This document shows, one piece after another, positions 23,335-35,078 of a DNA stretch of 64,000 nt. Positions within the stretch are counted from its first letter, which is position 1. Every line of letters starts with the position of its first letter. The notes beneath the pieces are model-generated. The model was not told where the DNA came from, did no database searches, and worked only from the letters and a program-made list of their open reading frames with translations. The stretch is taken from positions 930,001-994,000 of the forward strand of contig JAWWNJ010000086.1 of assembly GCA_037176885.1 (NCBI GenBank), read 5' to 3'. The translations under genes were made by a program, and so were the position numbers. Source of the stretch: Favolaschia claudopus. Lineage: Eukaryota; Basidiomycota; Agaricomycetes; Agaricales; Mycenaceae.

Positions 23335-23727
23335 TACAATGATAAGAAATTCTATATTTGGGGGGGAGGGGTGCATGAAAAGTGATTTCCAGTGGCGCCC
23401 GCGGCGCTGGCCATTACAGAAAAAGCAGGAAAGTACCAGGGGTTAACGAAAAAGGTCGCCTGGTAAAAGAACTGAGTAGATATCTGTTTATTGCAAAGGG
23501 GTACAGGAGCTGCAACTGAAATAAAGAATTAATATTGAGGGTTCTCGGTGTCTTCGGGTGCGACTTCGTCAATACGTTGAAGGTCAGCATACGGCAACAG
23601 AAAGGGGTCGCGATGACACTGCACCATCGTCAGCGGGAACGGAGACTAAGACGAACTTCGCAGAGCGACGTACTTTCGTCGCCCACTCAGCCAGCTCGTC
23701 GGCCACCGCCAAGTTGGGGCGCAATTT

Positions 23728-25130
23728 TCAAAGGAGGACCGCGCGTCCCATAGCAAAGTCAAAGGGCACCGTACGGCCCTCCGGGCTCATTCCCGCTTCC
23801 AGGGAGATCCAAAATGGTCGATCGGCCGTCTCAGGGTCCCCCTGCCAGGTTCGGAAAATAGCACAGGGGCTCTTCGTGACTCGACGGACGTCCTGGCGAC
23901 ACAAGATAAATTGCATGTACTCAACGAACATCTGTTGAGCCTTCAGATACCAGTCAATCGTAGTGCACGAAATAGCGGCAGGACAACCGACATCGCTATA
24001 CTTGCTCCAAATTTTTTGCAAGGCCTCGAAGTCGTTATCAGTGGCGTCCAATGGTGCTACTCTTGAGTGCGAGAATACTGCATCTTTAACGGCGGTACTG
24101 GTTGTTGACGTAACAGGGGACGGTGGTGTTCCGCGTGGGGGTAAGATGCGGCTGCTCTAAGGAGTGTTATTAGGGGTTTAAATCATGGAGGGGAAGACTT
24201 ACCAAGGCATTGCCCCGATGCGACGCCAAGGGGCTTGCTGGGGGTGAATATTGTTCTGGAAGTTTCAGTGTATGTGCCTGACAAAGAGGATAAACGCAAA
24301 AATTAGGTGTAACTCTGGATGTAAGTATTTCTATACGCACATAAATGGGGCGAATAAGCTCATCCTCGTTGAAAACGTCCTGCGCAAAAAGAGTACGTTG
24401 CAGTGGCGGAACAAGACCCGGAATCACGGTTACACCAGAGGGCTATGCGTGCTGTTAGGGTCTCTTGGGTCTGCTGGAAGATTGGCTGTCTGTAGTTTCT
24501 TTCAGCAAGCACCTCGAAGTTGAGCAAGTAATACTAGATACTTCTTCTAAACTCGCACCCGTCGCTGAGCCAATTCACCTCTGTTCCAACATCTTTCACA
24601 ACGTCCGAGTCTTCGAGCTTGTCGGGAGAACCCTCGACACTCCGTTGATCATCGTCTTCCGTGGTATCAGAACCTCATGAAAGTCGTCAGCTAGTACTTA
24701 TGCAATCGAAACGTCGAGGACTATACTGTTGTCTTTGTCCGCGGAAATACGCCCGGCTCTGAAAGGAGGCGCGGCACCGACTTTCTTGAATTGAGGCGGA
24801 GGATCGGTCTTGAAATTCTGGTCGAGAAGCTCCTTGTTGGCCCTGGGATTGTGGTATTACCATATCATCACGAGGAGAATATTCAAAAGAACGTACCCGG
24901 TGGGTGTCTCCCCCTTTGCGTCTTCCTCTTTCTCTTCGGCTGATTTCTGCGCGCTTGTCTTCGGAACGACGCCTTGGGCTGTGCGGTGTCCAAAGAGGGG
25001 TTGGAAGCGAGGGTCGAGGCTCAGCTGCGGATTGTTCTTCATGTGGGCCAGGATCGACTTCAAGAGGGGTCCTTTGTTAAGATTGGTAGGCAGCGTCATG
25101 GCTGATGCGATAAGTTTAAGCTCGGAGATT
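23728..25130 (-). CDS. Predicted protein with N-terminal SAP-like motif, multi-exon
   Basis: Read on the minus strand, the first part (about 25130-24900) has a SAP-like helix-extended loop-helix: ISELKLIASAMTLPTNLNK, GPLLKSILAHM, then NNPQLSLDPRFQPLFG. An intron (GTACGTTC...CAATCCCAG, about 24893-24840) follows, then NKELLDQNFKTDPPPQFKKV, an acidic stretch (SDTTEDDDQRSVEG), a possible lone exon around 24427-24200, and a last open segment 24051-23728 (EALQKIWSKYSDVGCPAA, YLKAQQMFVEYMQFIL, PFWISLEAGMSPEG). SAP motifs bind DNA, so a nuclear role is possible. The start codon and middle exons are not settled, and the gene could be degenerate. Its 5' side abuts an inverted-repeat element at 25472. 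Confidence 0.45.
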
Positions 25131-25471
25131 TTTTTAGTGTTTAAGCGGCTTGGCAAAACTGACGGTGATTTGGACTCGAATTAGGCTGATTTGGACTCAG
25201 CTCAGCGCAAATCCGCAAAATTGACTGTTTTCTGACCGTTTTGAGCGAAAATTTCGACTTTTCGACGGTGTTCGCACGAATTTGATCGGAAATTTGGCCG
25301 AAGGCCTGTGCAAATCCCGACAAAAACGTCCAAATTTTGAAATTTTTGTCCCGACAACTTTGGCCAGACCCGGAACAGGCATTTTGGTGGTATGTATGTC
25401 CGGGGTCCTGCGAGAACCGCCGGAATACAGCGGAGGCCGGTGCCAAACCGAACTTTCCAGCGGGGGGCATA

Positions 25472-26594
25472 CAGTTCCGGACAGTCAAAGTCGACAATGT
25501 TGATGGACCACTTATCTGGGTCGGCAAGTGCATGGCAGCCAAGTAAATGATAGAAACAGTGTATTTAGACCCAAATGGTCCGTGTTACACGAGCAGATTT
25601 TGGTTAAAATCAAAATTCACTTTTCAGTGCCGAAAATTTGGCCGAACCCCGAAAACTATTACTAGAGTGACGTAAAGTATGCCAATCGACTCCTTTTGAC
25701 GAGCTCTATCCTGCAATAATCTGAAGAATTCCACGAGCCGTTGTTGCGTAAATTGCCTGGGAAACATTACCATATTTAGTAGTTTGATTGGATCATGTCA
25801 AAGATACGGGGCAAAGATTAGATTGTGCCGCACCATTAGAGCGTTGAAACAGCATGTAGGCCATAAGGCAAGACTTAAGCACTGTATTCAGTATTGCCAT
25901 CGCATTTTCTCTTGCTTTCTACCCCCATGTCAGCCCCCAGCGCGGCCGTGGCCGTGGCCGCCCACCAAAACGGAAGCCCAATACTTCCGGTTTGCGAAAT
26001 CAGAAACCACGCAGTCCAAGCCCAGTCCCTGACCTCGAGCCTGTCTCTGAGGATAAATACAGTCCAGACTGGCCTAGCGAGCTTCTTAGTGATGATGAAT
26101 CTGACTTTGAGGACCAGCACTTGACTTATGAAGATGCAATGAAGCCTGCAGGACAATCTGATGTTGATGATGACTCGGATGTTGAAGTCGAAGAAGAAGA
26201 ACAGATGTTTTCGCTAGCAGCTGAATTTCTTGACGATGAAGTGCTCCTTGAAAAGCTTCTCACACAGTCTGCAAGAGGGGGTGAGGATGCTGATGACGGC
26301 ATGGGCTGTCAAGCAGCAGAAGGGGCATAAGTAGAAAGGTGTCTCAGAGGGCAATGATGAACATCGCATCAATTGTATCTTAGGTATTTTTTGTTCGCCG
26401 AGGCTCAGTTAGGTACACACAATTTCAATTTTTGACCCCAAAATTTGGCCGTACCCAAAATGTCGTGGGAAAAACTTTGGAGGTGGTTTTTTGGACGTTT
26501 CCGAGGTCTGGGAGTCTGAATCTGAACTCAGATTTACTCCAAAAATTCCGGATCTTCGACAATCCACATTGTCGACTTTGACTGTCCGGCACTG
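25472..26594. mobile_element. TA-flanked TIR element carrying an AT-hook/acidic reading frame
   Basis: Inverted ends CAGTTCCGGACAGTCAAAGT (25472) and complement ending CTGTCCGGCACTG (26594) match over about 30 bp; TA lies on both sides (25470-25471, 26595-26596). Inside on the plus strand, about 25925-26330, an open frame reads an AT-hook (RGRGRGRPPKRKP) followed by a proline/serine and then strongly acidic tail ending at TAA 26330. TA duplication and CAGT ends suit the Tc1/mariner/pogo superfamily. The frame might be the C-terminal tail of a transposase whose catalytic part is deleted, or a captured gene end. Confidence 0.65.
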
Positions 26595-27150
26595 TATTAC
26601 TCGCCGAAATTACTTACCTCGGACCTCGGAGTTTTTATCTCGTACTTCCCACACGATTTACAGGCTTGGAATGGATACAGAAAACTCACCGAGCGGACGG
26701 GTGGAGACTGCGGGTACTAAAATCTCAAAAATGCCCCGTCAACTCGCACTCAAAGTCGCCACTTAGCAGCACTTAGCCCTGGCTTGGGTCAGGTGATGGA
26801 TTTAAAAATAAACATGTTTGCAAACACGATCAAAAAACAAAGCCCTACATAAAATACCCCTTCCTGGTCAAGCATTTCCATTGAGCTCCCTGGGGCATCC
26901 CTTAAGACCTCTCTACTCTCTCAATACCGTCGCTTCGCATTTCTTCTTCGCAAACTGCTCATTGCTTTTCAACCATACCACATCTCCCGCTGATTGACTT
27001 GAATCCATAATTCCTCAAAGGCTTGCCTCTCGTTATCTTTCTCTTTCCAATCCCCGAAGAGCTTCAGTCACCCGCGACTTACATTCACACTCAAGCGCCT
27101 TCCGCGCACACACTGCCGAGCAATTTGGTGCAAAATTGCGTCCAGGACGG

Positions 27151-27174
27151 CGACGACGACGACGACGACGACGA
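27151..27174. repeat. CGA trinucleotide microsatellite
   Basis: Eight consecutive CGA units. Confidence 0.95.
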
Positions 27175-27351
27175 GCAGGGCGGAAGTGGGCGAAATGAAA
27201 GTCAGAATTTCGTAGAGAAAAGACCCGGAGGATGAAGCGCGGCCTAAGGCGAGCTCAGCGATACCGGAAACATGGCAATCCGTCCAGAATTGAGTGAGAT
27301 ATGAGGGGAGGAAGAAGAGGACTTTCAAAGGGAGTAGAAAACGCGGTTTTC

Positions 27352-27826
27352 TATACGTCGCGGTCCACAACGCGGACCTGTTCGTAGGCATCGGACATAT
27401 CGATTTTGGAGCGGTATTTGGCGCGTGCGACGTCCATCCGGATTGCGTCTTGATCAGGGAACGGGGTAACGTCTTTTATGGTGTTGTCGTTCTTCTGTCG
27501 GGCGTCCACTACCGTCCGCAATTTGTTGTCCTTCTTCGGTATGCATAGCAAGGGAGCTGCTTGTGATACCGGCTTCATCTCCCACCACCCCGCCGTGGTA
27601 TACCGCTCTATCTTATTGCGGAGTTCTGGGCGCAGTGCCTCGGGGCAGCGAGGCAGGTGGAAGTTATATTTGGCATTATCGTCAATGAGATTAATCTCAT
27701 GATTAATCTCCCGGAGAGGGGGAAGCTCCAACGGTATGGGGCCAAGTAGGTCATCATACTCGGAGAACCATTTCTCCCGAAGCTCTTGGGCATGCGTAGG
27801 GTCAGATTCAGGACCCGCTTAGATTG
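27352..27826 (-). pseudogene. Ty3/gypsy reverse transcriptase N-terminal fragment
   Basis: Minus-strand frame from about 27826 to 27352: WFSEYDDLLGPIP, LPPLREINHEINLIDD, RCPEALRPELRNKIERYT, AGWWEMKPVSQAAPLLCIPK, LRTVVDARQKNDNTIKDVTP, IRMDVARAKYRSKIDMSDAYEQV. This is the start of a gypsy-type reverse transcriptase, up to the first catalytic aspartate (KIDMSDAYEQ). Homology stops at a TAG just after VRVVDRDV (27352), and unrelated sequence follows; the YVDD motif, RNase H and integrase are absent. No LTR was found on either side, so it is a truncated relic. Confidence 0.9.
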
Positions 27827-28009
27827 ATTTCTATTGTGACATTTTGTGACCTGACGCGTTTCTCCTCCAGCGCGCAACAACGACGCACCGGTAAAAAAAC
27901 CCCGAAAACGCAGAGCATGCCTAGCATGCATTTCAACTCTGCTCCCTTTTTCCCGGGGTTTTTCTCTGGAGATTTGAGGCCGGAATAGGAAGATATCTTC
28001 CTGCATCAC

Positions 28010-28845
28010 TGACTTTGATGCACCGGTAAGTCTTTCTTAATACCTTCCTCTCGTGCTTTCTCTTAGTTTTTTCATGTGTGCGTAGCTAAGATGTACATGA
28101 ATGAATGCCGGAAGTTTCCGGGGGCAAGGAGTAAAAGGTAAAAGAAAGAAATCGAAAATCCAGACCCATTGTGCAAATCCAGCCCTATTTGGCAGGATAG
28201 TATTTCTAATAGCCATTGCGCCTACATATTACCGCCCTCTTTGCCGCCGCACCGCCATCGACAACACTGCAACACGGCTAACAAAAACCTGCCGCAAGGC
28301 ATCCTGTGTGTGCAAATTAATGACGGCCAAAGCGGGTTGGGCCACGCCACTCACGACGACCCTGCCGGGAACAGTTAGAAATTGCGCCACGACTTTGACG
28401 ATGAACTTAAGCGCGCTGATAGGGTTGCGGACGGCGAGGTTCGAGGGTCGTTGGGCCTAGTCCATAATACCCCTGCAGCTCTAGGCTTGTCCGAGCACTT
28501 TGCCAAAAAAATATTTTGCTCCCCGAAAAAATATTTGTGGTTGGATTTTTGCAACTAACGGTCCGTTATACCTCACTATATCGTTTACCTTGCGTATTTT
28601 TAACCTAAGTACATACAACTAAGTTCCGGGACCTTCACGCAGTAAGCTACCGATCTCAATGCATGCGCCTCCAACCACTACGGCGCTGCTGCATTGGTCG
28701 GTTTCCTTCCCCAGAACATTGCATAAAATTATTTTCGGAAGAAAATGTGGTGTTGGAGAAGTCATGATGACCACTACGACAACCAAAATTTGTGGTATAA
28801 ACGGGGTTCCGCAGACTAAAAGCTGCCCAACTTCCAAACGCCATG
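28010..28845. other. No gene recognised
   Basis: Short frames only. A duplicated GCACCGGTAA motif near 27870 and 28021 and an AACCCCG/CGGGGTT dyad at about 27895-27966 border it. Confidence 0.35.
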
Positions 28846-29973
28846 GCCGTGTCGGAAAAATCTAGTTTTGCTTGTGGCGGCTTGGGCTGGGTCCCAAGCC
28901 ACTACAAGGTCGTAAGCGGAGCGTGGCTTATGACGCATAGTTTCGGGATTATGGAGTCTTCTAATCCACCCCGAGACTCTTAGGCCACTCCAACGGATTA
29001 CGGTATCCTAAGCCGCCGCAAGGTCGCAATCCACCTCACCCGCCTAATAATCAGCACATTTGGGCACTATTTGCCCTCCACTCACACGGAATTCAGTGGT
29101 TTTCAACGAACAAATGTTATATTTCCTCTGTATTATAGAAACAATGATATTAATTTACAGCACTGTACCGTCGATCCTTCCGGCGTACGTTGAAGTCAAG
29201 CGCTGGATGACTGATCAACAGGAGGCTTCGAAACCACGCTGGAACGACTCACCTCTGACTTGACGGCCCTGCGGTGGAACACCTATAGCAACTCAGCAAA
29301 GGCAACACTATATGCCGCAGTCACTCACCAGCGGAAATACAAGGTGAGCTCGACTTCACTTGCCGCAGCAACTACGACCCTGTTCCCTACAGGACCGTCT
29401 CTGTTTGGCTCGGCAGCGCACATACAATCCAGGATAGTCTTCACGTTGCATCGAGTCATCGACCTCGACGCGCTGGATCAAGTTTCCTTGAACCCTGAGA
29501 TCTGAGTATTGAGAGGGGAGGTGCTGGCTAAGATTGGGCAGACAGGCCGACTTGACGACGAGGAGAGTGTTGTGGGCGAGGAGTGCTTGGATGGTGAAAG
29601 AAAGAACACGGTGGTAGGAGGAGAGAAGGGTGGTGGTTGTGTTTGGCGCTCCGCAGCACCTTTGTGGGGCGTTGTCGTCATGGTGCCGTAACGCTTGAGG
29701 GCAGGTCTCGGTTAAGCTTCGAGTACTTTTGCGCGACTGGGACCTGCGTACGATGACTATGAATGGCCCGAATTCAAGGCGAGATAACTATTATCTCAGG
29801 ATTTAGCATGCTTGGAGCTTCATATTGTGCTAGGTCTAAACTAGGCAAGTTACAAGGGTTTTGAACAAGTTGAAACGGCTCATAATCCACCCCGCACACC
29901 AGTTGCAAGGCTCCACAAGGCCGTAAGCCAGGTCAATCCGTTACAAGCAAAACTGTGTTTTTCCGACACGTCG
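28846..29973. mobile_element. Inverted-repeat pair, possible 1.1-kb TIR element
   Basis: CGTGTCGGAAAAATCTAGTT with TTGCTTGTGGCGG at 28846-28879 is repeated in reverse complement at about 29936-29973 with a few changes. The interior has only short unrecognised frames. No target duplication is seen. Confidence 0.45.
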
Positions 29974-30984
29974 TGTCCTGTAGCAAAATCAATTATGTAA
30001 CACGCTTCAACCATTGCTCCACCAATTTCATCGCGCGAAGCCTGAACCGATAATGCCCATCCCCCATCACACTCGCCGGAGGCAACCGACTGATATGGCG
30101 TAGTACCTTTCCAAGTTTCGAAGTCTGGAAAAGATATGAAGGCCCTACCAAAGCTCCTTGTGAAGAATGCTACTCGCAATTAAATCGTGCTCAGTGATAT
30201 CCACATGCTTCTCTTCAATCCTGGTGAGCGTTCTGTTGGCACTCATGATATTCTGTGTGTTACAATCTCATGGCTGCACCATAACACTGTCAAAGGTATG
30301 AACTTGCTTGCCTCCATCGAAGGAACCTGGGCGTCTAAAAATGTCCTCTGCAGCTGAAAGCGCCATCTTCGAGTCCGTCTCTGCTGCAAGAGGGCTTGAT
30401 GGGCGGCTTTGTAAGCTTGGTGCAATTTTTTACGCTTATTAACCAGGTTCGGCTTCTTGAGCAGCTTCGCCCTGATGGGCTGGATCTGTGGGGTTTGTAC
30501 CCAGGCGCTGACAACGGATTGAAGGGAGGGGACTTAGTTCTAGGATTCATCACGTACAAGTCACAATCAGGGTAGAACATAACTGCATGCGATGCAGCAC
30601 AGTGCCTCACACCAGCAACCTGTTCAGGCAAAGTTTCCGGAAATACCACCTAGAATTATGAGCAGATATCCTGTCGAAAAGGCTCTTAAGTACCATGGCT
30701 GGCCAACTAGAATACCCCTTCAACTTCGCAAGCACAAAATCGCCCGGAACTATGGAATTGCGGGCAACGTCCATGGACGGGAAGGGGAGGAGGGGGAGGC
30801 TTCAGGTCTCGGTGAGCAGCATGGTCTGCCCCATGAGCTTTAAGGTTAGCCAATGATACTCATGCGGACATTCGGAACGGCCGATTTGCCGACGGCGAGC
30901 GCTTGGTTCAACCCAATGTACTGGGTGTCCGAAAGGGGTAAAACGCCGAAAAAGCGGAAAAAAGAAAGGGAAAAGAGAGAACTC
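29974..30984. other. Coding-looking minus-strand segments, not assignable
   Basis: Minus frames around 30650-30540 (AGVRHCAASHAVMFYPDCD) and 30425-30245 (HQAYKAAHQALLQQRRTRRW) have protein-like composition but belong to no family I recognise, and they cannot be joined without frame changes. Confidence 0.25.
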
Positions 30985-31433
30985 AGGAGAATTTGGCGCA
31001 GGCACACTGATAGTCAGAGGCACAATTGAACAACTACATTGGCAAGTTCGGGCCAATATTGCCAATAGGTTAACCGCTGGATCAGCTGGATCCACTCAAC
31101 ACGTCAAGTCTCACAGCCACATTCCCACCCGGGTAGGCTCCCTGCTGAGAGACTCTAACATATCTGTTGTTGATACCATGACCAAAGACGGCCGGACTGC
31201 GCTACATCTTGCATCAGAGGGAGGTCACCTCGAGATCGCGCAGCTGTTGCTCGACCATGCGGCACCTGTGGACACCGCCGCCGAGGACGGCTGGACTGCG
31301 CTGCATCTTGCATCACGCGGGGGTCACCTTGAGATTGTGCAGCTCCTGATTGGGCATGCTGCGCGTGTGGAAGCCGCCACCGAAGACGGCTCGACTGCTC
31401 TGCATCTTGCAGCACAGGGCGGTCACCTAAAGT
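30985..31433 (+). CDS. Ankyrin-repeat protein fragment
   Basis: The open frame enters from about 30975 (FGAGTLIVRGTIEQLHWQV, ANIANRLTAGSAGS) and runs into two full and one broken ankyrin repeats: DGRTALHLASEGGHLEIAQL, DGWTALHLASRGGHLEIVQL, DGSTALHLAAQGGHL. Each repeat shows the TALH and GG-LEIVQLL signatures at 33-residue spacing. Such repeats mediate protein-protein contacts and in fungi often form the C-terminal half of NACHT/NLR-like proteins, but no NTPase domain is visible here. The third repeat is cut at about 31433, where unrelated dispersed repeat sequence begins, so the 3' end is lost. The true 5' end is not identified. Confidence 0.8.
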
Positions 31434-31480
31434 TGCACACCAAGCGGGAGACGTGGTGGGGACTTAGAACTTGCGCGGGG

Positions 31481-31626
31481 GGGGAACTTCTCCATTCCGA
31501 GGTTGATGGCAAAACGGTCGAAATTCCCACGGTGGGTCATTGTTTTCCCTTCTCCAAGGGGAAATCCCTCGGCCGGGAAAACGCGTTTTCGGCACCCAGA
31601 AAAGCCTCGGTATGACCGATTTTTCC
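31481..31626 (+). repeat. Dispersed GACCGATTTTTC repeat, copy a
   Basis: Contains GATGGCAAAACGGTCGAAATTCCCAC, the GGGAAATCCCTCGGCCGGGA block, ACGCGTTTTCGGCA and ATGACCGATTTTTCC in this order. Related copies are at 41501-41617, 55854-55985 (inverted) and 61506-61647. It has replaced the end of the ankyrin gene. Class unknown. Confidence 0.75.
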
Positions 31627-31915
31627 GGCCCATGGCTTATGTCTGTTGTCGGCATCAAAAATATCAAGTTTATCAAGTTGAAAGAGAGGGAGAAAGGGGA
31701 AAAAAGAGGGACACTACTTTAAGTGAAGTGTGCTCCGTCAATTTTACTTGCCAAATTTTGCCTCACGGAAGCTCTAGAAAATCGCCGCGAAAAAGATATC
31801 AAGTTATTCTGTTGGCCGGCGGATCCCAGAAATCAAGACTAAGATAGGTGTCACGCCGATCCGGCACCTGGTTATGTAAGCCAAAACATCACGTCAACAA
31901 AATGCTTATAAGGTA

Positions 31916-33239
31916 GGCGTCAGTCACTTGCAACAAGCGGTCACATGACGTGTCACGTCACGCGTAACGCGGCAAAAATTTCGACACCAAAACAAAACCT
32001 GCTGGATTTTGCTCAATTTCAACGATTTTGAGGTCGAAAAAAGTTTGGTCATTATGTAATCATAACTGGAGATAGGATGAGATTTCTCTAGTCACCGTTG
32101 TAAGGTAGACCCCATCCACCCTCGACAAACGTCACGTGGTGCAACGTAACACCTTCCATATTCGGAATGGATGGACAAAACACCTAGCTCTGCGACAACG
32201 AGGAAGATTGGTGTAAATCCCCTCGACCATATTTTAGATAGAGGTGCTATTAGTATGTGGACCAAAATTCAGTGCTCTAGGATGTCTCTGGGGGAGGTTA
32301 TTCCCAAATCTGTGCCAAACAAGCCATATTTGGCGAGAACACGTCGTTTCAGCTCTGGATAGTACCATATTGAAAGCTCCAGGCAATGTACAGACATTAT
32401 ATGAGTGTTGGGCTTCGATCATGGCCGTCCATACAACCGGGAAGCCCGTTAGTTGGCCGAATTATGTCACCTGGCTCAGCTGCTCTGATCTTGGACAGCT
32501 AATATAAACAATAGATTGGGCCTGAAAGCCCTCAAATCGACTCAAGGACATACCCTAATGCATATTCTACACCCCAATGGTCTTCCAAATACTAGGCAGA
32601 TGAAATGGGTGGTGAACGTCCCAAAGAAGCAAGTTTTCATCAAGTTCTTGTAATAACCTCCCCCACAGGCATCGTACCGCTCCAAAATTTTGGCCACATA
32701 CTTATAGCATAGATACCTCGAATCTGGTCGAGGCGATTTGCCCCAATGTTCTTCGTTGTCGTAGAGCTAGTCGGTTTATCCATCCATTCTGAATATGGAA
32801 GGTGTTACGTTGCACCACGTGACGTTTGTCGAGGGTGGATGGGGTCTACCTTATGATGCCCCAAGATGTTGCGCACTGCAGCCAATGTCCACGGTATAGT
32901 GTGTATGCTGTTGTGCTGGCGGCTTGCCGGTAATTGATGGGATCCTACCCTATATGGTGCGTGGGAGCATTACATAAGCGGCAAATTTCGCTCTCGTCCC
33001 AAACCAAAATGGCTCCAATCGCTGAAAAACTCATTTCTGCATTCAAAAAAAATGGGTCGGAAGAATGGTCTACTGCTCCATCACAAGATAGTATTTTTAA
33101 ATTCTGAGACCAGGGATGTCTTCCATTTGCTCAAATACACCATTTCTAGGTCCCACTTTTTACCCTAATGTTTTGTGGCCAGAGCTTAATGGCTGTCACA
33201 CTTTGGTCATATGACCGCTTGTTGTAAGTGACTGACGCC
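31916..33239. mobile_element. Outer TIR element of a nested pile
   Basis: Inverted ends GGCGTCAGTCACTTGCAACA (31916) and complement ending GTGACTGACGCC (33239) match over about 34 bp with two changes; TA lies on both sides (31914-31915, 33240-33241). It contains the 32103-32851 element. No transposase is recognised. Confidence 0.75.
32103..32851. mobile_element. Inner TIR element with ~73-bp arms
   Basis: Arms of about 73 bp differ at only one or two positions (AGGTAGACCCCATCCACCCT on the left; complement ending GGGGTCTACCT on the right), with TA on each side (32101-32102, 32852-32853). It lies inside the 31916-33239 element and is therefore the younger insertion. No coding capacity. Confidence 0.85.
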
Positions 33240-33245
33240 TACAGT

Positions 33246-33406
33246 TAGTGTTGCCGGGAGCTGAGCTGAGTCGAGCTCCACCTCGAGGTAGCTCGCTCCA
33301 AAAAGGTAATTTGTGATGATATCAGGCCGGAAAAGGCAGCCATTACCTCTTTTGGCCGAGCTACCTCGAGGTGGAGCTCGACTCAGCTCAGCTCCCGGCA
33401 ACACTA
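33246..33406. mobile_element. hAT-like MITE, 161 bp
   Basis: Near-perfect 50-bp inverted repeats starting TAGTGTTGCCGGGAGCTGAG; 8-bp duplication CCTACAGT (33238-33245 and 33407-33414). Same family as 7321-8236. The right duplication includes the first four bases of the neighbouring CAGTGGCGG MITE, showing that it inserted into that MITE's left end. Confidence 0.93.
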
Positions 33407-33410
33407 CCTA

Positions 33411-33537
33411 CAGTGGCGGCGCCATCTGATGCCACCCCTAAAAATAGAACAGCCTATTTCTGGAACTTTTGATGCAAATGGAGTTGATTGGGGTCACATC
33501 AATTTTTTGGGGGTGGCATCAGATGGCGCCGCCACTG
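33411..33537. mobile_element. CAGTGGCGG MITE (mariner-like), copy
   Basis: 127 bp with the standard TIRs; TA at 33409-33410 and 33538-33539. Its left TA appears to be the one that bounds the outer TIR element ending at 33239, before the hAT-like MITE split the two. Confidence 0.93.
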
Positions 33538-33610
33538 TACCTTAAGTCTGGCCACAACACCATATTGACAAATGCAACTCAGTTGTAAGACCACCAAACT
33601 GTAGCTAATA

Positions 33611-33969
33611 CTGTACCTCCCTGTATGGAAGCAACCGTCACGGTAACGGTGGGGTTGGTTGTGTTGCCTCTTTTTGAGGTGGTCACGGTCACGATTGAAG
33701 CCGTTGCCTTGAAAAAATCGTGACGCAGCACGAAATATTTAAGTTTTCTGCCTGGAACCATACACAATTGAGTCTGTGCTTACCTTTTGAGCTGCTTATC
33801 AGCCGAAATCCCTCGAAATTATGATTTGATGGCTTCTTCACGAATTTTTTGAGCCAGATGGTTGCCTCCTTTGGCAACGGTCACGGCTCACGGCGGGTCG
33901 GTTGCCTGAAAACAAGGCAACCATTTTGTCACGGTCCCTCGACGGTTGCTTCCATACAGGGAGGTACAG
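33611..33969. mobile_element. TA-flanked TIR element, 359 bp
   Basis: Inverted ends CTGTACCTCCCTGTATGGAA (33611) and complement ending AGGGAGGTACAG (33969), about 29 bp, with TA on both sides. The interior is rich in GTCACGGT motifs in both orientations. Confidence 0.8.
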
Positions 33970-34577
33970 TAGGCATATCTATGATTCGATGGAGCAGATT
34001 TGGCCAATATCTCCTTGTTGAAAAGATGTAAGGCGATCTTTCCAAAAAAGGCAACCCATTATGAAAAGCTTCCAAACTCATTTTCAACGCGTTTTTGCGA
34101 AGAATAATGGCGGATTATGTAAGCTTACGTACACAGTACACGTGATATATCCGTGACTACAGACGCGACGCGACGCGACGCGCCGAATTAGCCAAAATAG
34201 AGCGATGAGCCATTGGAGCCATTGAATGGCTAACGATTCCCCAATTAGGGAACTTTGATGGCCCGATAATCAATGTCAAATTACACAAGAGCTGCCTGGA
34301 ATGAAGTTTGGATGCTGAGACCGGGGTAACCAGGGTTAGCCTTTGTTAATGCGCCGGAATTTCGGCAGTCTATATATATTGAAGACAGCTCTATATATAC
34401 TGACCACCGTACAATATATTGTGAGATGCAGGCAATATATAGTTCACCTCTGGGCGCCGCCCGACGCAGCGAGCGGGGCCCTCCGCCCTACGTCTGCCAT
34501 TGAGATAACCCATAAAAACCCTATAACCCATACTCTTTTGGCCCCACCGAGGGGTATGGGTTACAGTGACGACTGTA

Positions 34578-34946
34578 CAGTTGCGGCAAAATCAATTTAC
34601 TTACCAAATAAGGAAATTTTCATCAAATCCGCTCTACCACACAACAAAACCACCACAAGCACGTTGAAATAGCACCAAGCGCCTGTACTCCCGGATTTGA
34701 GCCGGTCTACGCCCAAAAAACAACCGGATTCGTCATGTTTCTCACTGTTTTTGGCTGCACTTGATGAGACAAAGTTGCTGGTTATCCCGGCGAAACCAAT
34801 ACAATGACGCCAGTTTTTTTACAGCAGGAATACAGACTAGCAGTTCTTAGTATTCTTATCAACTTACCGCTCGAAAAAAACGAGCAAAAGGAGCGAATTG
34901 ACGAGAATTTCCTTATTTAGTAAGTAAATTGATTTTGCCGCAACTG
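34578..34946. mobile_element. CAGTTGCGGC MITE (mariner-like), 369 bp
   Basis: About 50-bp inverted repeats starting CAGTTGCGGCAAAATCAATT, TA on both sides (34576-34577, 34947-34948). It sits in the left arm of the forkhead-bearing element; the uninterrupted right arm shows the empty site. Confidence 0.93.
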
Positions 34947-35078
34947 TATATACTATGTAACTGGTACATGACTACCGCGACTGGTCATTCCACCACCTCG
35001 GGTATTTTGCCGTGAGGAGTCACCTGTTATTTATTGCTTAATATTATTGCGAAATGATGAAATCTCGTTTAGATCGGT

